Of a stretch of 64,000 nt of DNA, positions 42,061 through 54,781 are shown piece after piece (position 1 is the stretch's first letter; each line of letters starts with the position of its first letter). The notes under the pieces are model-generated. The model made no database searches and had not been told where the DNA came from. It saw only the letters and a program-made list of their open reading frames with translations. Source of the DNA: Paramacrobiotus metropolitanus (taxonomy: Eukaryota; Tardigrada; Eutardigrada; Parachela; Macrobiotidae); contig NW_026570242.1 in the NCBI RefSeq assembly GCF_019649055.1, forward strand, positions 124,001 through 188,000, given 5' to 3'. The position numbers were made by a program, and so were the translations under genes.

Positions 42061-45000
42061 ACCACACAACCGCGATTCTACGAGCTTAAATTTCTCAACC
42101 TTACGTGCTTACACAGCAAACTATACCTCTTGATTTTTGGTGTGCACGTTAGTGTTGCAGTAATCAGCGTTATGCGTCATCTCTGAATAAGATGGGCTCT
42201 TTTTAGCATATTATGAGATAACGTTTAACATGACGTTTCTCCTAATGCAGGCGACTAAAGACCATAATGTCACGTTAAGGCGTAACGGCGCAATGTTGTC
42301 GTAACGAGCCGCGGGTACTGTGACACAATGGCGGTGCTACAACTATTAAGCTACAATTTATTTACCATGAGGGATATCACGTTACCTCAACAGATAACGT
42401 GAGCGTACAAAGCTGCAGTTATTGCATTTAATGCATTTATCCGTGTTTCACTGCTTTTTGCCTTAACTGGCTTAAGTTTGCGTTATTGTGACTGTTAGCT
42501 ATAACAATGAAAGCAAAAATCGTGACTGCTTTACTTCGGCTCACCCGAACTGCAAGAGGTTATCGCGAATGCAGCTGGCTGACGTTACTTTAATTGGTTG
42601 TAGTTAACACAGCGGTTTGTTGTAATGGGCCACCACTAATAAATTGAGCCTTAACTAAGGTTACGGATTTGCGTTACAGGGACATTTGTTGCTTGATAAT
42701 AATGAATTTAATGCCTTCTGCAACGGTACAAAGCCGCCTCACGCACACAATAAGATAGCACGCATATAACTGGGGGCAAACTGGACAAAATCAAACTCAA
42801 AATTTGCGTACTTTAACGTAATAATTCGAAATTACCGTGGGAATAACAGCTATCGCACCGATCTGTAGTGCGGCAGATTGATTTTTGTTATTTTCGTGAC
42901 TGGCTTTAGTTGCTGTAACGAGCGATGGTAACTGTTACGGGCTTCCTCAGCATAATGAACCACGGTCTCAGTCACCGCTACCATGGAAGTCTAGGGTTAC
43001 CGTAATGGATTCGCACTAACGACACGCCTACCCACATATCGTTTCTGCCAAAATCTGCAGACTTATCCCATTAAAAACTGCAGTTCCCGTACCAGCCCAT
43101 TACGTTAGCAGGCATTCGGAAACGTTAAAAGAATAATGTCCTAGCAGCAATCGGTTTAGTGTGTTGTAATTTGCTACTATAGCGGTGATCTCAAGAAACC
43201 ATAAAAGGATACGATACTGTTATGCAATGTTTTACCGCTGTGCTAAGCAAATTACCGTAAGCGTAACGTTTTCTCTCGTCAAAAATTTACGGTTACAATG
43301 ACAGGTCATAGAACGCTTACGGAAAGCATATTTCTTGCGCAACATCCTGCTTTCACTGGTTGGTGGATAGCGTGTAAATTACCTGATACCCTTCATTAAA
43401 CTTATAACTGTAAAATAGATGGTTAAAACATTACAAGAAGAAAACCTTCCATATAAATACATTAATTATCGCATTTTTTGGCTCCCGGAAATAAGTCCCA
43501 CTGCATCAAGCGCACCTCACCAAGCCTGTTTGAATAATAACACCTCCTCTCGAAATTACGCCCTAAAGAGCCATTTATAAATATAAAGCCCTGCAGGATG
43601 ATAAGAATGCTGCAAATTGCCTCATAAAAGTTGTTGCAGTTGTGAGCAAACAAAGAACATTCTTTTGCAGAATTTCTACGTAACTAAATATATGCTGACA
43701 ATATTGCTGGCACGATTAGGCGGTTGCATGTTCCGGCAACTATTATGTTCGCGTTTGCTAGAACAGAATGCGCAGTCTTATAAACTACGGTGTCCCTCCC
43801 AAAACATATCGTTCAAGAAACAATGACACCTTCCGAGATTGCGCCCTTCCCAAAATAAGCTCCCTGTGTTATAGCCTTAGGCCTATATGTACCCCAAGGT
43901 CACTGATTCCCTGATTTCAGTAAGAAATTTTATTGATACGTTTCGGTGGAATATCTTTTGCTCGAACGCAAACACAGATTTCGCTACAACTTTGAGTTGC
44001 ACGCTAGCGTTCTACATATCGAGTTTAAGCTTGATTTAAAGCAGACTTTATGTAGAGCCACTGTTCAGTGGTTTAAAAGGTTAGTTAAATTATAAGCGGA
44101 TTTTGAATGTCTAACGCTCCCGTTTCGTGAGTGAGTTTGCTTTCTATCACAGCGGCAACAAACGAAGAAATAATTTGCGCAATTCAGTTGTACATACCTG
44201 CGTTATATTCTACTGCTTATTTAGTAATTAAATTCACTGTACTTTACATCCTTTATTTGAAGTGAAATGCGTATCAAAGTTGCACACTTCGTTTATGTTA
44301 ATATTAGTAGAAAGTAAAAGTAAAATTTGTAATTTGTTTGTTGCGGAGGTTCAAGGAGCTGCTTATTTCAGTTTAAAAATCAAGTGACCTGTTTAATTTT
44401 ATCATCCAGTGTTTTCTTGAATGTCTGGCTTGGACGAAAAGGTTTGTTTCGAAACGTTTCTTGCAAAGACTTGTTCTCATCGCATTTGTTTATTCCACTG
44501 AATGTATACTACATACTTTATTGTATTCTGCTTACTTTATTTACTGCTTTACAACTTGATCACCTCTGGCTGCTGTTGTACTAAAATTATGAAACAGATT
44601 TTTTGCTTTAGAAGGTAAACTGCACGAGTGATACAAGGCAATGATCCTCACAGAATAAGCAACATGCCGGACGGCTAAAGAAATGTTGAACGTTTTTATC
44701 TGTTGTTTGATAAACTGGGTGGATTTTGAAAAAAACAAGAACTTAAGATACCCTTTTTCAGACTGCAAATTGTAACTCAGCCATGTATAATAATTTGTCT
44801 CATGTTGCTGCTTTGGGGTGAGCAGTCGGTTAACTTGATGTAGTAGGTTGTGTTCGCGACACACCAACGATAGACGGTCCGTTGTACGACACGATCGAAC
44901 GCCGCACCGTAATCATATCGCCGGTGATTTATTGTGTTCGCTCTCATCACAACCGACAAACGATAAACGCTATATGGTCGAGAGTTGCCTCTGAAATGAA

Positions 45001-46573
45001 ACGTGAAATGTTTCAATCAGCCTTGGCGCTTTTGTTTGTGCGAAATTGGTTCTAGCTGCGAAGCCGATGAAAATTAAAATTATAAATTATTTTTTGACAA
45101 CAAAGCTGCTAGATTTGAGCGCCAATGAGCGTTGTTATGAACATTTGAGTTAAAACAGGCGTCTACGGAGTTCGAGTAAAAAGTTCGCACTGAGTACGTC
45201 AACGACGCCGTGAGCTTTGCATGTTAAATTTAAATAGTTGCAAAACCGTTTGTTTTAGGACAAACTCTCCTCACTTGGTATCAAAAAACTTATTCTGATT
45301 TACTTCGCTTGCTAATCAACAACCATTCGAACTTATTCTGATACCTCAAAAGTTTCGTTATTTGGTAACTGCTGCCGTTCTAATCGATGCATTCTCCACG
45401 AGAGCGGTTGCTATTTCGCAGAGCTGTAGGGTAAGCTTGACGATATCTATGCTTTCTATCGTCAGTCGTATCGTCAGACGGTCCGATAAGGGTTCGCCAT
45501 GAAGACGTGCAAGAGCCTATCGTATATCATACCGTATATCGTAAGCGTTTTTGTGATTGCGAACACAACCTAATTGCTAAATTCTGACGAAGGTGTTTAC
45601 CCAGTAAACGGAATAAATGGGATTGCACAAAAGTAAGTATATTTCGCAAAGGGGACAAGAAGAGCTTTACAAATCCTTTTTTGGACCGACGCCTGAAAAA
45701 CCTTCCTGATTCAATAGTTTTGTTGCAACTGCAACTTTTGTGAGCTATATTTAAATTCATACCGGCCTTTTTTTCCTTTTCCGTCAATGTTACTTTGGGC
45801 TAAATGGTCAACTGATCAAGAGGAGTGGCCGAAGAATTGCTATGATCAAAAAGGTGACAGTAGCTTAGGGTAGTGCCCTAAGTTTTTGAAAACGGAGCGA
45901 CAGTGGCCGAAGGGGGTGAAAGGGGTGACAATACCCGTTTCCAGCTTAACTGCTTATTCAGAAAGGCAAAAATTTAAAGCTAAACAAATATATAACTTAA
46001 CGTATTAAAATGCCAAACACATACGATTGTAAGTTACGAATATGCAGCTTTGATATTGCAAGTTTCTACCTTTCTAACATGACGGAATATGTTGTACGGT
46101 AGCAGCAATGTACGTACTTCTATAATATCTGTACTGAGGTGCTCGTACTTTACGGCTATATTAATTTGTACTTTCTGGCATTTCTCTTTTGCTTGAGGTA
46201 ATACTTTTGGCTTTGCTAACCGGATGCGTTTCGCGCCTATATAAGTCCGAGGGTTGCAGTATTTTTAGCATCAGTTCGTTCTAATTCTGAGTATGGCAGT
46301 TTCGGAGTTACTATTAAAATATATCGTCGGAATGCAATCGTGTACTCGCTTCGCGTAGATCGTAGCGTATGCACATTCTATTTAGTTATGCCACATTAAA
46401 ATTATCAGCTCATTCTCTGTCGTTGAGTAAGATCGGTTGGGTTGATATTGCGTTATCATTTTAATTTTATTGCGTTATTATTATATTGCGTTATCGTATT
46501 CGTAACTCGTCTCTCGTCAAAAATAAGACCTCTACTTTCTACATGAAAAGCTTAACACCGCCGCCCGCTCGCC
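42061..46573. other. Gene-poor region
   Basis: No exon could be supported on either strand. Between about 42,150 and 43,350 the words GTTAC, GTAAC, CGTTA and TAACG are conspicuously frequent. The rest is AT-rich intergenic DNA. Confidence 0.45.
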
Positions 46574-46605
46574 CTAAGGGCGGTTACGACCTTCTATGCT
46601 AGTAA
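46574..46605 (-). repeat. Dispersed repeat word, copy 2 (inverted relative to copy 1)
   Basis: Reverse complement of 1057-1088 with one visible mismatch (CTAAGGGCGG ... CTAGTAA). The preceding bases are GC-rich (GCCCGCTCGC), as around copy 1. Confidence 0.6.
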
Positions 46606-47580
46606 TTAAGTGGTGATCTGCGCTTGCAGTTACCTATTTCATTCGGGAGGCTACTGCTATAAAAAACATTTATTTAGCAATTTAGCTCGCTATGCGCGCT
46701 TTCTGATGAATAAATACATGAAAGTTAATAACATTAACTTGAATTTATTATTAGATAAATTTGGAACTGCTTTCCCCTGCTATAAGTCTAAAATAAAACC
46801 TTTAACCCTCTCACATAATTGCAGTTTGGGAAGTTGAATCTGGTACGGCAATTCATTATATAATCCCAACTCTTGGTACAACAAGCATACAAATGCATGC
46901 ACTAAAATTTCCAAGCATACATATTAAAATTTCATTATTATACGTAAACGCTCCTGGTACACTTGTATTATGTAATTTAGGTTGCGTGAATGGATGGTTC
47001 GTTTTTTTATATCTTTTTACTTCCAGGAGTAATTTATATAATTTATTCTATCACGCTGACCATCTTGTTTGATAAAACTCGTTGCATGAGTAATAACTGA
47101 CGTAAACAGAGACTCTCTTATTATTAATTTTATTCCTCATCCCAGCAATAAACTCGAAAAATTTTGAAGACTTCCGGTGCTGTTTGTGTGCAGCGATTCA
47201 TTTAACTGTTCGGTAGGCGCCGATTTTATATACGACGTTTGTGTTGTTACGTACGTAAAGGACAATATTTATGTCCAAAGTTCAAGCTCGTCAGGATGTA
47301 AATAGCGTGAAAATATTGTTTAGCAGTGGCCTGCTTTTTGTTCCGACCGCATACGCACAAGAAGTAGCCGTTGAATTTACATATCGGTGGTGCGGCAATG
47401 ATATAATCACCGCAATTTATCCAGGAAACGCATCGGATTCCGTGTTTTCCTTGCTTGTTACCATCAAAGTGATGAATCTGATAACGTTAAGGTTTTATTT
47501 TGGTCGCTTTTTTAATGCTATAAATGATTAATTTTTTAAGCCTGACTTTTGTCAGTGCTACAGTGTTGTAAGTATAAGTA
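46606..47580. other. Intergenic region upstream of the GT11-type gene
   Basis: No gene supported. An ATG-initiated 86-codon frame at 47271-47531 has no motif and sits just upstream of the fucosyltransferase; it may be chance. Confidence 0.4.
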
Positions 47581-49287
47581 ATGGAGCGCACATTAATTGG
47601 ATGGCTCGCACCAATTTTCTCGGCTTTAATTTTCATTACCTATCTGACGATAAATGGCGACATATATTACATCCGAATGCATTCTGCTGCTGTGGAAAAT
47701 GGTTACGATCAGGTATTAGCCCGCGTTTAATTTAAATTTATACGCAATTTGTATGTCCATAGTTCATTATTACTAGTTTTTAGTGCATACATACGTATAC
47801 TACTTCATAGGCCACAGGCCCGCCTGCGCAGAAAATTTTTGTATAGTTTTGTCTTTAGATATTTTTATTTGAGCAGTATTTGGTGGTCGCAAACTTTTTA
47901 CTGTACGTAAAGTGTAGATACCGTAATAATAGTTTACAATATTAGTATTAAGGGCGTTCATTTAACTGTATGTTTCCGTACCCGTAGGGAAATATAATTA
48001 TTTTGGCAACGATCCATCTGTATGTACTCGTATTTTAGGTCACCGATACGGCGCTTAATATTAGTGCCAGTAAGGAAGCGCAGTTTTCACAACCAACAAC
48101 AACAATGACACCAGTTTCAGTGACGGTGATTTCAGTGATACCGGTTTCAATGACGCCGGTTTCTCCACATTTCAATGCCTTCGCAGACCGTCTTGTGAAC
48201 CTTCACGACGATGTCAAGCAACTGCGGGAGCAACTGCGCACAATAATGTCTTCTCGCTTAGCAGCAGCCAGACAATACAGAATTCAGCAACAAAAGAAGT
48301 TCCAAGATGCTTACCAGGATTTCAACAGCAGCCGGCAGAGTGGCCGTTTCCTGACCTACCGGCCACCACAAGGCGGATTAGGAAACTTCATGTTCGAGTT
48401 CGCAACACTGGTTGGCTGTGCCGCAAAGAACAACCGAATTCCAGTTCTCTTCACGTACGAACCGAAAATGGGTTACTTTGAAGGGATGAACCTGAGTTTT
48501 ATTGCACAAACTGCGCTCTTTCCCTTCAATACAATTGATGCAAAAACCGTTGGTAACTATACTTTTTAAAATCATTACCGTGTACCGGTATACCGGTAAT
48601 AAGCAGATAAAAAAATAAGGTTATTCCACAGGTGAGAACGGTGCCGGCATGTTTACACCCAAATTCCACCAACTGAACACATATTTCCCAAACGACAGTG
48701 TAGCCATCACGGGTTACGGGCAGTCCTGGAAATATTTTGATCATGCGTCTAACGAGATCCGGGCAATGTACACCTTCAGAGAATCCATACAGGAGGAAGC
48801 TATCGCTGCCATTTTGCAAGGAATATCACCACTGTATGCTCTCGGTCTGTTTTCTGCCTCGAATTCACCAGTTCGAGCGGGTATACACATACGCCGTGGA
48901 GACATTGTACAGGACGAAAACCAGAAGAGACACGGCCATGTTGCCGCATCTGAAGAATATTTATTACGAAGTGCCCTGCACATTCAAACTAAATACAAGA
49001 ACGTTGTGTTTTTCGTTTTAAGCAACGACATAGGATATTGTCGGAAACTCTTTCGCGAGAAGAATTTTGTGTTTATTAGTCAGAAACCAGCGGAAGTAGA
49101 TATGGCGGTTATGACTTTTATGGATGTAATGATTATGAGTGTGGGCAGTTACGGGTGGTGGGGTTCCTACTTGAGCCAGGCCAAAGAGGTTTTTTATTTT
49201 AAAAACTGGCCAAAGCCGGGAAGTAATTTTCAGAAAATGGTTGTTTCAGAAGACTATTTTCTTCCTCACTGGAAAGGTGAAGATTAA
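47581..49287 (+). CDS. Galactoside alpha-1,2-fucosyltransferase-like protein (GT11)
   Basis: Exons 47581-47712, 48039-48552 and 48632-49287 join in frame (433 aa). Exon 1 encodes a type II signal anchor (WLAPIFSALIFITYLTI) at the N-terminus, as in Golgi glycosyltransferases. A Thr/Val/Pro-rich stem follows. The catalytic domain starts at GGLGNFMFEFATLVGCA, the donor-binding start of GT11, and has AGIHIRRGDIV and SVGSYGWWGSYLS further on. These enzymes transfer fucose from GDP-fucose to galactose in an alpha-1,2 link. All hallmark motifs are present, so it is probably active. The gene ends about 100 bases before the 108-bp satellite. Confidence 0.9.
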
Positions 49288-49384
49288 AGCAAGCTGCACC
49301 GTACAAAATTACATGTATCGTGCAGTACTTTTGTCGACCGAAGCGTAGCGAAGGTCCTCTATGTTCAGAATAAATGGGAAGCGT

Positions 49385-52300
49385 GATGTCCGTTCGTCGG
49401 TCACCGCCACCAAATGCACATATGCACAGTACCACTGGGAGGAGGTGCACCAAGCGCGGTGGCCGTATATACTCACACCCCATGTAACTGGCGATGTCCG
49501 TTCGTCGGTCACCGCCACCAAATGCACATATGCACAGTAGCACTGGGAGGAGGTGCAACAAGCGCGGTGGCCGAATATACTCACACCCCATGTAACTGGC
49601 GATGTCTGTTCGTCAGTCACCGCCACCAAATGCACATATGCACAGCAGCACTGGGAGGAGGTGCAACAAGCGCGGTGGCCGAATATACTCACACCCCATG
49701 TAACTGGCGATGTCCGTTCGTCGGTCACCGCCACCAAATGCACATATGCACAGTAGCACTGGGAGGAGGTGCAACAAGCGCGGTGGCCGAATATACTCAC
49801 ACCCCATGTAACTGGCGATGTCCGTTCGTCGGTCACCGCCACCAAATGCACATATGCACAGTAGCACTGGGAGGAGGTGCACCAAGCGCGGTGGCCGAAT
49901 ATACTCACACCCCATGTAACTGGCGATGTCTGTTCGTCGGTCACCACCACCAAATGCACATATGCACAGTAGCACTGGGAGGAGGTGCAACAAGCGCGGT
50001 GGCCGAATATACTCACACCCCATGTAACTGGCGATGTCTGTTCGTCGGTCACCACCACCAAATGCACATATGCACAGTAGCACTGGGAGGAGGTGCAACA
50101 AGCGCGGTGGCCGAATATACTCACACCCCATATAACTGGCGATATCCGTTCGTCGGTCACCGCCACCAAATGCACATATGCACAGTAGCGTTGGGAGGAG
50201 GTGCACCAAGCGCGGTGGCCGAATATACTCACACCCCATGTAACTGGCGATGTCCGTTCGTCGGTCACCGCCACCAAATGCACATATGCACAGTAGCGTT
50301 GGGAGGAGGTGCACCAAGCGCGGTGGCCGTATATACTCACACCCCATGTAACTGGCGATGTCCGTTCGTCGGTCACCGCCACCAAATGCACATATGCACA
50401 GTAGCACTGGGAGGAGGTGCACCAAGCGCGGTGGCCGAATATACTCACACCCCATGTAACTGGCGATGTCCGTTCGTCGGTCACCGCCACCAAATGCACA
50501 TATGCACAGTAGCACTGGGAGGAGGTGCACAAAGCGCGGTGGCCGAATATACTCACACCCCATGTAACTGGCGATGTCCGTTCGTCGGTCAACGCCGCCA
50601 AATGCATATATGCACAGTAGCACTGGGAGGAGGTGGACCAAGCGCGGTGGCCGTATATACTCACACCCCATATAACTGGCGATGTCTGTTCGTCGGTCAC
50701 CGCCACCAAATGCACATATGCACAGTAGCACTGGGAGGAGGTGCAACAAGCGCGGTGGCCGAATATACTCACACCCCATGTAACTGGCGATGTCCGTTCG
50801 TCGGTCACCGCCACCAAATGCACATATGCACAGTAGCACTGGGAGGAGGTGCACCAAGCGCGGTGGCCGAATATACTCACACCCCATGTAACTGGCGATG
50901 TCTGTTCGTCGGTCACCACCACCAAATGCACATATGCACAGTAGCACTGGGAGGAGGTGCAACAAGCGCGGTGGCCGAATATACTCACACCCCATGTAAC
51001 TGGCGATGTCCGTTCGTCGGTCACCGCCACCAAATGCACATATGCACAGTAGCACTGGGAGGAGGTGCACCAAGCGCGGTGGCCGAATATACTCACACCC
51101 CATGTAACTGGCGATGTCCGTTCGTCGGTCACCGCCACCAAATGCACATATGCACAGTAGCACTGGGAGGAGGTGCACCAAGCGCGGTGGCCGAATATAC
51201 TCACACCCCATGTAACTGGCGATGTCTGTTCGTCGGTCACCGCCACCAAATGCACATATGCACAGTAGCACTGGGAGGAGGTGCAACAAGCGCGGTGGCC
51301 GAATATACTCACACCCCATGTAACTGGCGATGTCCGTTCGTCGGTCAACGCCACCAAATGCATATATGCACAGTAGCACTGGGAGGAGGTGCACCAAGCG
51401 CGGTGGCCGTATATACTCACACCCCATATAACTGGCGATATCCGTTCGTCGGTCACCGCCACCAAATGCACATATGCACAGTAGCGTTGGGAGGAGGTGC
51501 ACCAAGCGCGGTGGCCGAATATACTCACACCCCATGTAACTGGCGATGTCCGTTCGTCGGTCACCGCCACCAAATGCACATATGCACAGTAGCACTGGGA
51601 GGAGGTGCACCAAGCGCGGTGGCCGAATATACTCACACCCCATGTAACTGGCGATGTCCGTTCGTCGGTCAACGCCACCAAATGCATATATGCACAGTAG
51701 CACTGGGAGGAGGTGCACCAAGCGCGGTGGCCGTATATACTCACACCCCATATAACTGGCGATATCCGTTCGTCGGTCACCGCCACCAAATGCACATATG
51801 CACAGTAGCACTGGGAGGAGGTGCACCAAGCGCGGTGGCCGAATATACTCACACCCCATGTAACTGGCGATGTCCGTTCGTCGGTCACCGCCACCAAATG
51901 CACATATGCACAGTAGCACTGGGAGGAGGTGCACCAAGCGCGGTGGCCGAATATACTCACACCCCATGTAACTGGCGATGTCCGTTCGTCGGTCACCGCC
52001 ACCAAATGCATATATGCACAGTAGCACTGGGAGGAGGTGCACCAAGCGCGGTGGCCGTATATACTCACACCCCATATAACTGGCGATATCCGTTCGTCGG
52101 TCACCGCCACCAAATGCACATATGCACAGTATTTTTGGGAGGAGGTGCACCAAGCGCGGTGGCCGTATATACTCACACCCCATGTAACTGGCGATGTCCG
52201 TTCGTCGGTCACCGCCACCAAATGCACATATGCACAGTAGCACTGGGAGGAGGTGCACCAAGCGCGGTGGACGAATATACTCACACCCCATGTAACTGGC

Positions 52301-53400
52301 GATGTCCGTTCGTCGGTCACCGCCACCAAATGCACATATGCACAGTAGCACTGGGAGGAGGTGCACAAAGCGCGGTGGCCGAATATACTCACACCCCATG
52401 TAACTGGCGATGTCCGTTCGTCGGTCAACGCCACCAAATGCATATATGCACAGTAGCACTGGGAGGAGGTGCACCAAGCGCGGTGGCCGTATATACTCAC
52501 ACCCCATATAACTGGCGATATCCGTTCGTCGGTCACCGCCACCAAATGCACATATGCACAGTAGCACTGGGAGGAGGTGCACCAAGCGCGGTGGCCGAAT
52601 ATACTCACACCCCATGTAACTGGCGATGTCCGTTCGTCGGTCACCGCCACCAAATGCACATATGCACAGTAGCACTGGGAGGAGGTGCACCAAGCGCGGT
52701 GGCCGAATATACTCACACCCCATGTAACTGGCGATGTCCGTTCGTCGGTCACCGCCACCAAATGCATATATGCACAGTAGCACTGGGAGGAGGTGCACCA
52801 AGCGCGGTGGCCGTATATACTCACACCCCATATAACTGGCGATATCCGTTCGTCGGTCACCGCCACCAAATGCACATATGCACAGTATTTTTGGGAGGAG
52901 GTGCACCAAGCGCGGTGGCCGTATATACTCACACCCCATGTAACTGGCGATGTCCGTTCGTCGGTCACCGCCACCAAATGCACATATGCACAGTAGCACT
53001 GGGAGGAGGTGCACCAAGCGCGGTGGCCGAATATACTCACACCCCATGTAACTGGCGATGTCCGTTCGTCGGTCAACGCCACCAAATGCATATATGCACA
53101 GTAGCACTGGGAGGAGGTGGACCAAGCGCGGTGGCCGTATATACTCACACCCCATATAACTGACGATATCCGTTCGTCGGTCACCGCCACCAAATGCACA
53201 TATGCACAGTAGCATTGGGAGGAGGTGCACCAAGCGCGGTGGCCGAATATACTCACACCCCATGTAACTGGCGATGTCCGTTCGTCGGTCACCGCCACCA
53301 AATGCACATATGCACAGTAGCACTGGGAGGAGGTGCACCAAGCGCGGTGGCCGAATATACTCACACCCCATGTAACTGGCGATGTCCGTTCGTCGGTCAC
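49385..53400. repeat. 108-bp satellite, about 37 tandem copies
   Basis: The unit is 108 bases and contains GATGTCCGTTCGTCGGTCAC, CGCCACCAAATGCACATATG, CACTGGGAGGAGGTGCACC and ACACCCCATGTAACTGGC. Copies differ by few changes, in a patterned way: units with CATATAACTGGCGATATCC recur every 324 or 432 bases between 51,428 and 53,160, and two units with CAGTATTTTTGGG lie 756 bases (7 units) apart at about 52,127 and 52,883. This is higher-order structure from recent unequal exchange. Because 108 is divisible by three, several frames stay open for over 1,200 codons on both strands; they are not genes on present evidence. Confidence 0.95.
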
Positions 53401-54781
53401 ACCGTCACCGCGACCAAATACACATATGCACGGTTTTATTAGGAAGAGATGCCCAATGCGAGGTGGCCGTATATACATACTCACGCCTCGAGTAACTCGG
53501 GTTGTCCGTTCGTCGATCACCCCATCTGATCGAAAAACGAGGGTGCACCGTAGCCCCGTACACTTAGGACCTTAGAAAATTGTGGTGAACGAGGCGTTGG
53601 AAACATTTTGAATCTGCTCTCCCAACAGCCGACAATGCGCTTGTAAAGCATGTAGTATACTTCACTGGAGGAGCGGAGCTCCAGTCAAACTGATGAAATG
53701 ACCAGTTCAATTTGTCAGTTCGGGCCTCCACTAAAAGCGTTCCCATCAGTTGCAGTTGAAGTATACCGCTTGCTTAACCGATAGAAGCATCCGTCGGTTC
53801 AGAAACAATTCGCCGTAAGTAAATTTTGCTCTTCCAGGATTTTATTTAATGTCAAGGCAACGTTGCCCCCTCAACGCTACTGACAGAGGTTGACCATTTA
53901 GTCAAACAAGAAGTCCTACCGGCAGAGCCACTAAACCTGACCCCCCCCCTTGGCCAGCATGTAATTAAAATTTAAAATTACTGAGATGACTGCCCCTTAG
54001 TAAGGGATAATGGGTGACCTTTTAGACCCTTCCTGCTACTGCCTAACAAAAGTGATAACATCACAGAATTAATCAAAACGGGGTTGTTCTTTCGGAGTAA
54101 CCGTAAAAAAGCTCTGATCCCGAGTAGAAAAGTTTGTTTAGCAGAGAAGACAATATTTCTAACGTAAAACAACATGACATCTGCTTGGTGTAGCAGAAGT
54201 ACATTTAAACAAAACTTGCGAAAACACAGTTGGTAGAGCAGTATGTAGACGGATTTTCTGTTAAATGCCTTTCCCGATTTCATTGGTGATTTGGTAATGC
54301 TGCTCTTGTGAAAATAGCTTAAATTGCCTTACCATTAGAGGCTTACCACAAACTATTGTAATCTAGACACATATTCCTGCTACGCTTCGGTCATGCAGTG
54401 CCCGCAAAAAGCGAGTGCACTTTCCTGGTTACGTATTACTCTGTACTGCTTTTTCCGTTGTATATAAAGATTTAATTAAGTAATAATCACGTAAATCACT
54501 GGGCATGCATCCACGTCCGTTTAATACAACACAGTGCTTCCTAATTTAATTTCGGACTTAAGTAATATTATCATAATTACGAGTAACTGCCCTTTCCTGC
54601 CTGTGAGAGAAAGAGCGTGCTAGTTTATACACATACAGCAACAATTATTTTATTTCCTTAATTTTTTTTATGTTCGTCAAAATTAGTTCATAATAATTGT
54701 GCAAACAGTAAATCCCCCGTCCTTTTGCCAACTGCGGAATGTCTTTGATAGGGTTGAAATTTCGTTTAACGAACAAAATTT
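53401..54781. other. Satellite border and intergenic region
   Basis: 53401-53530 carries degraded satellite-like units. Beyond that I see no exon; the stretch is the 3' flank of the minus-strand GT23-like gene. Confidence 0.45.

Noticed and set aside
47271-47531. ATG-initiated 86-codon frame upstream of the GT11-type gene
   Set aside because: No motif, no splice support and typical intergenic composition.
49309-53520. Frames of 1,403, 1,252 and 1,249 codons across the 108-bp satellite
   Set aside because: The unit length is divisible by three, so any stop-free frame stays open through all copies. Frames on both strands are equally long and none has a signal, domain or splice context.
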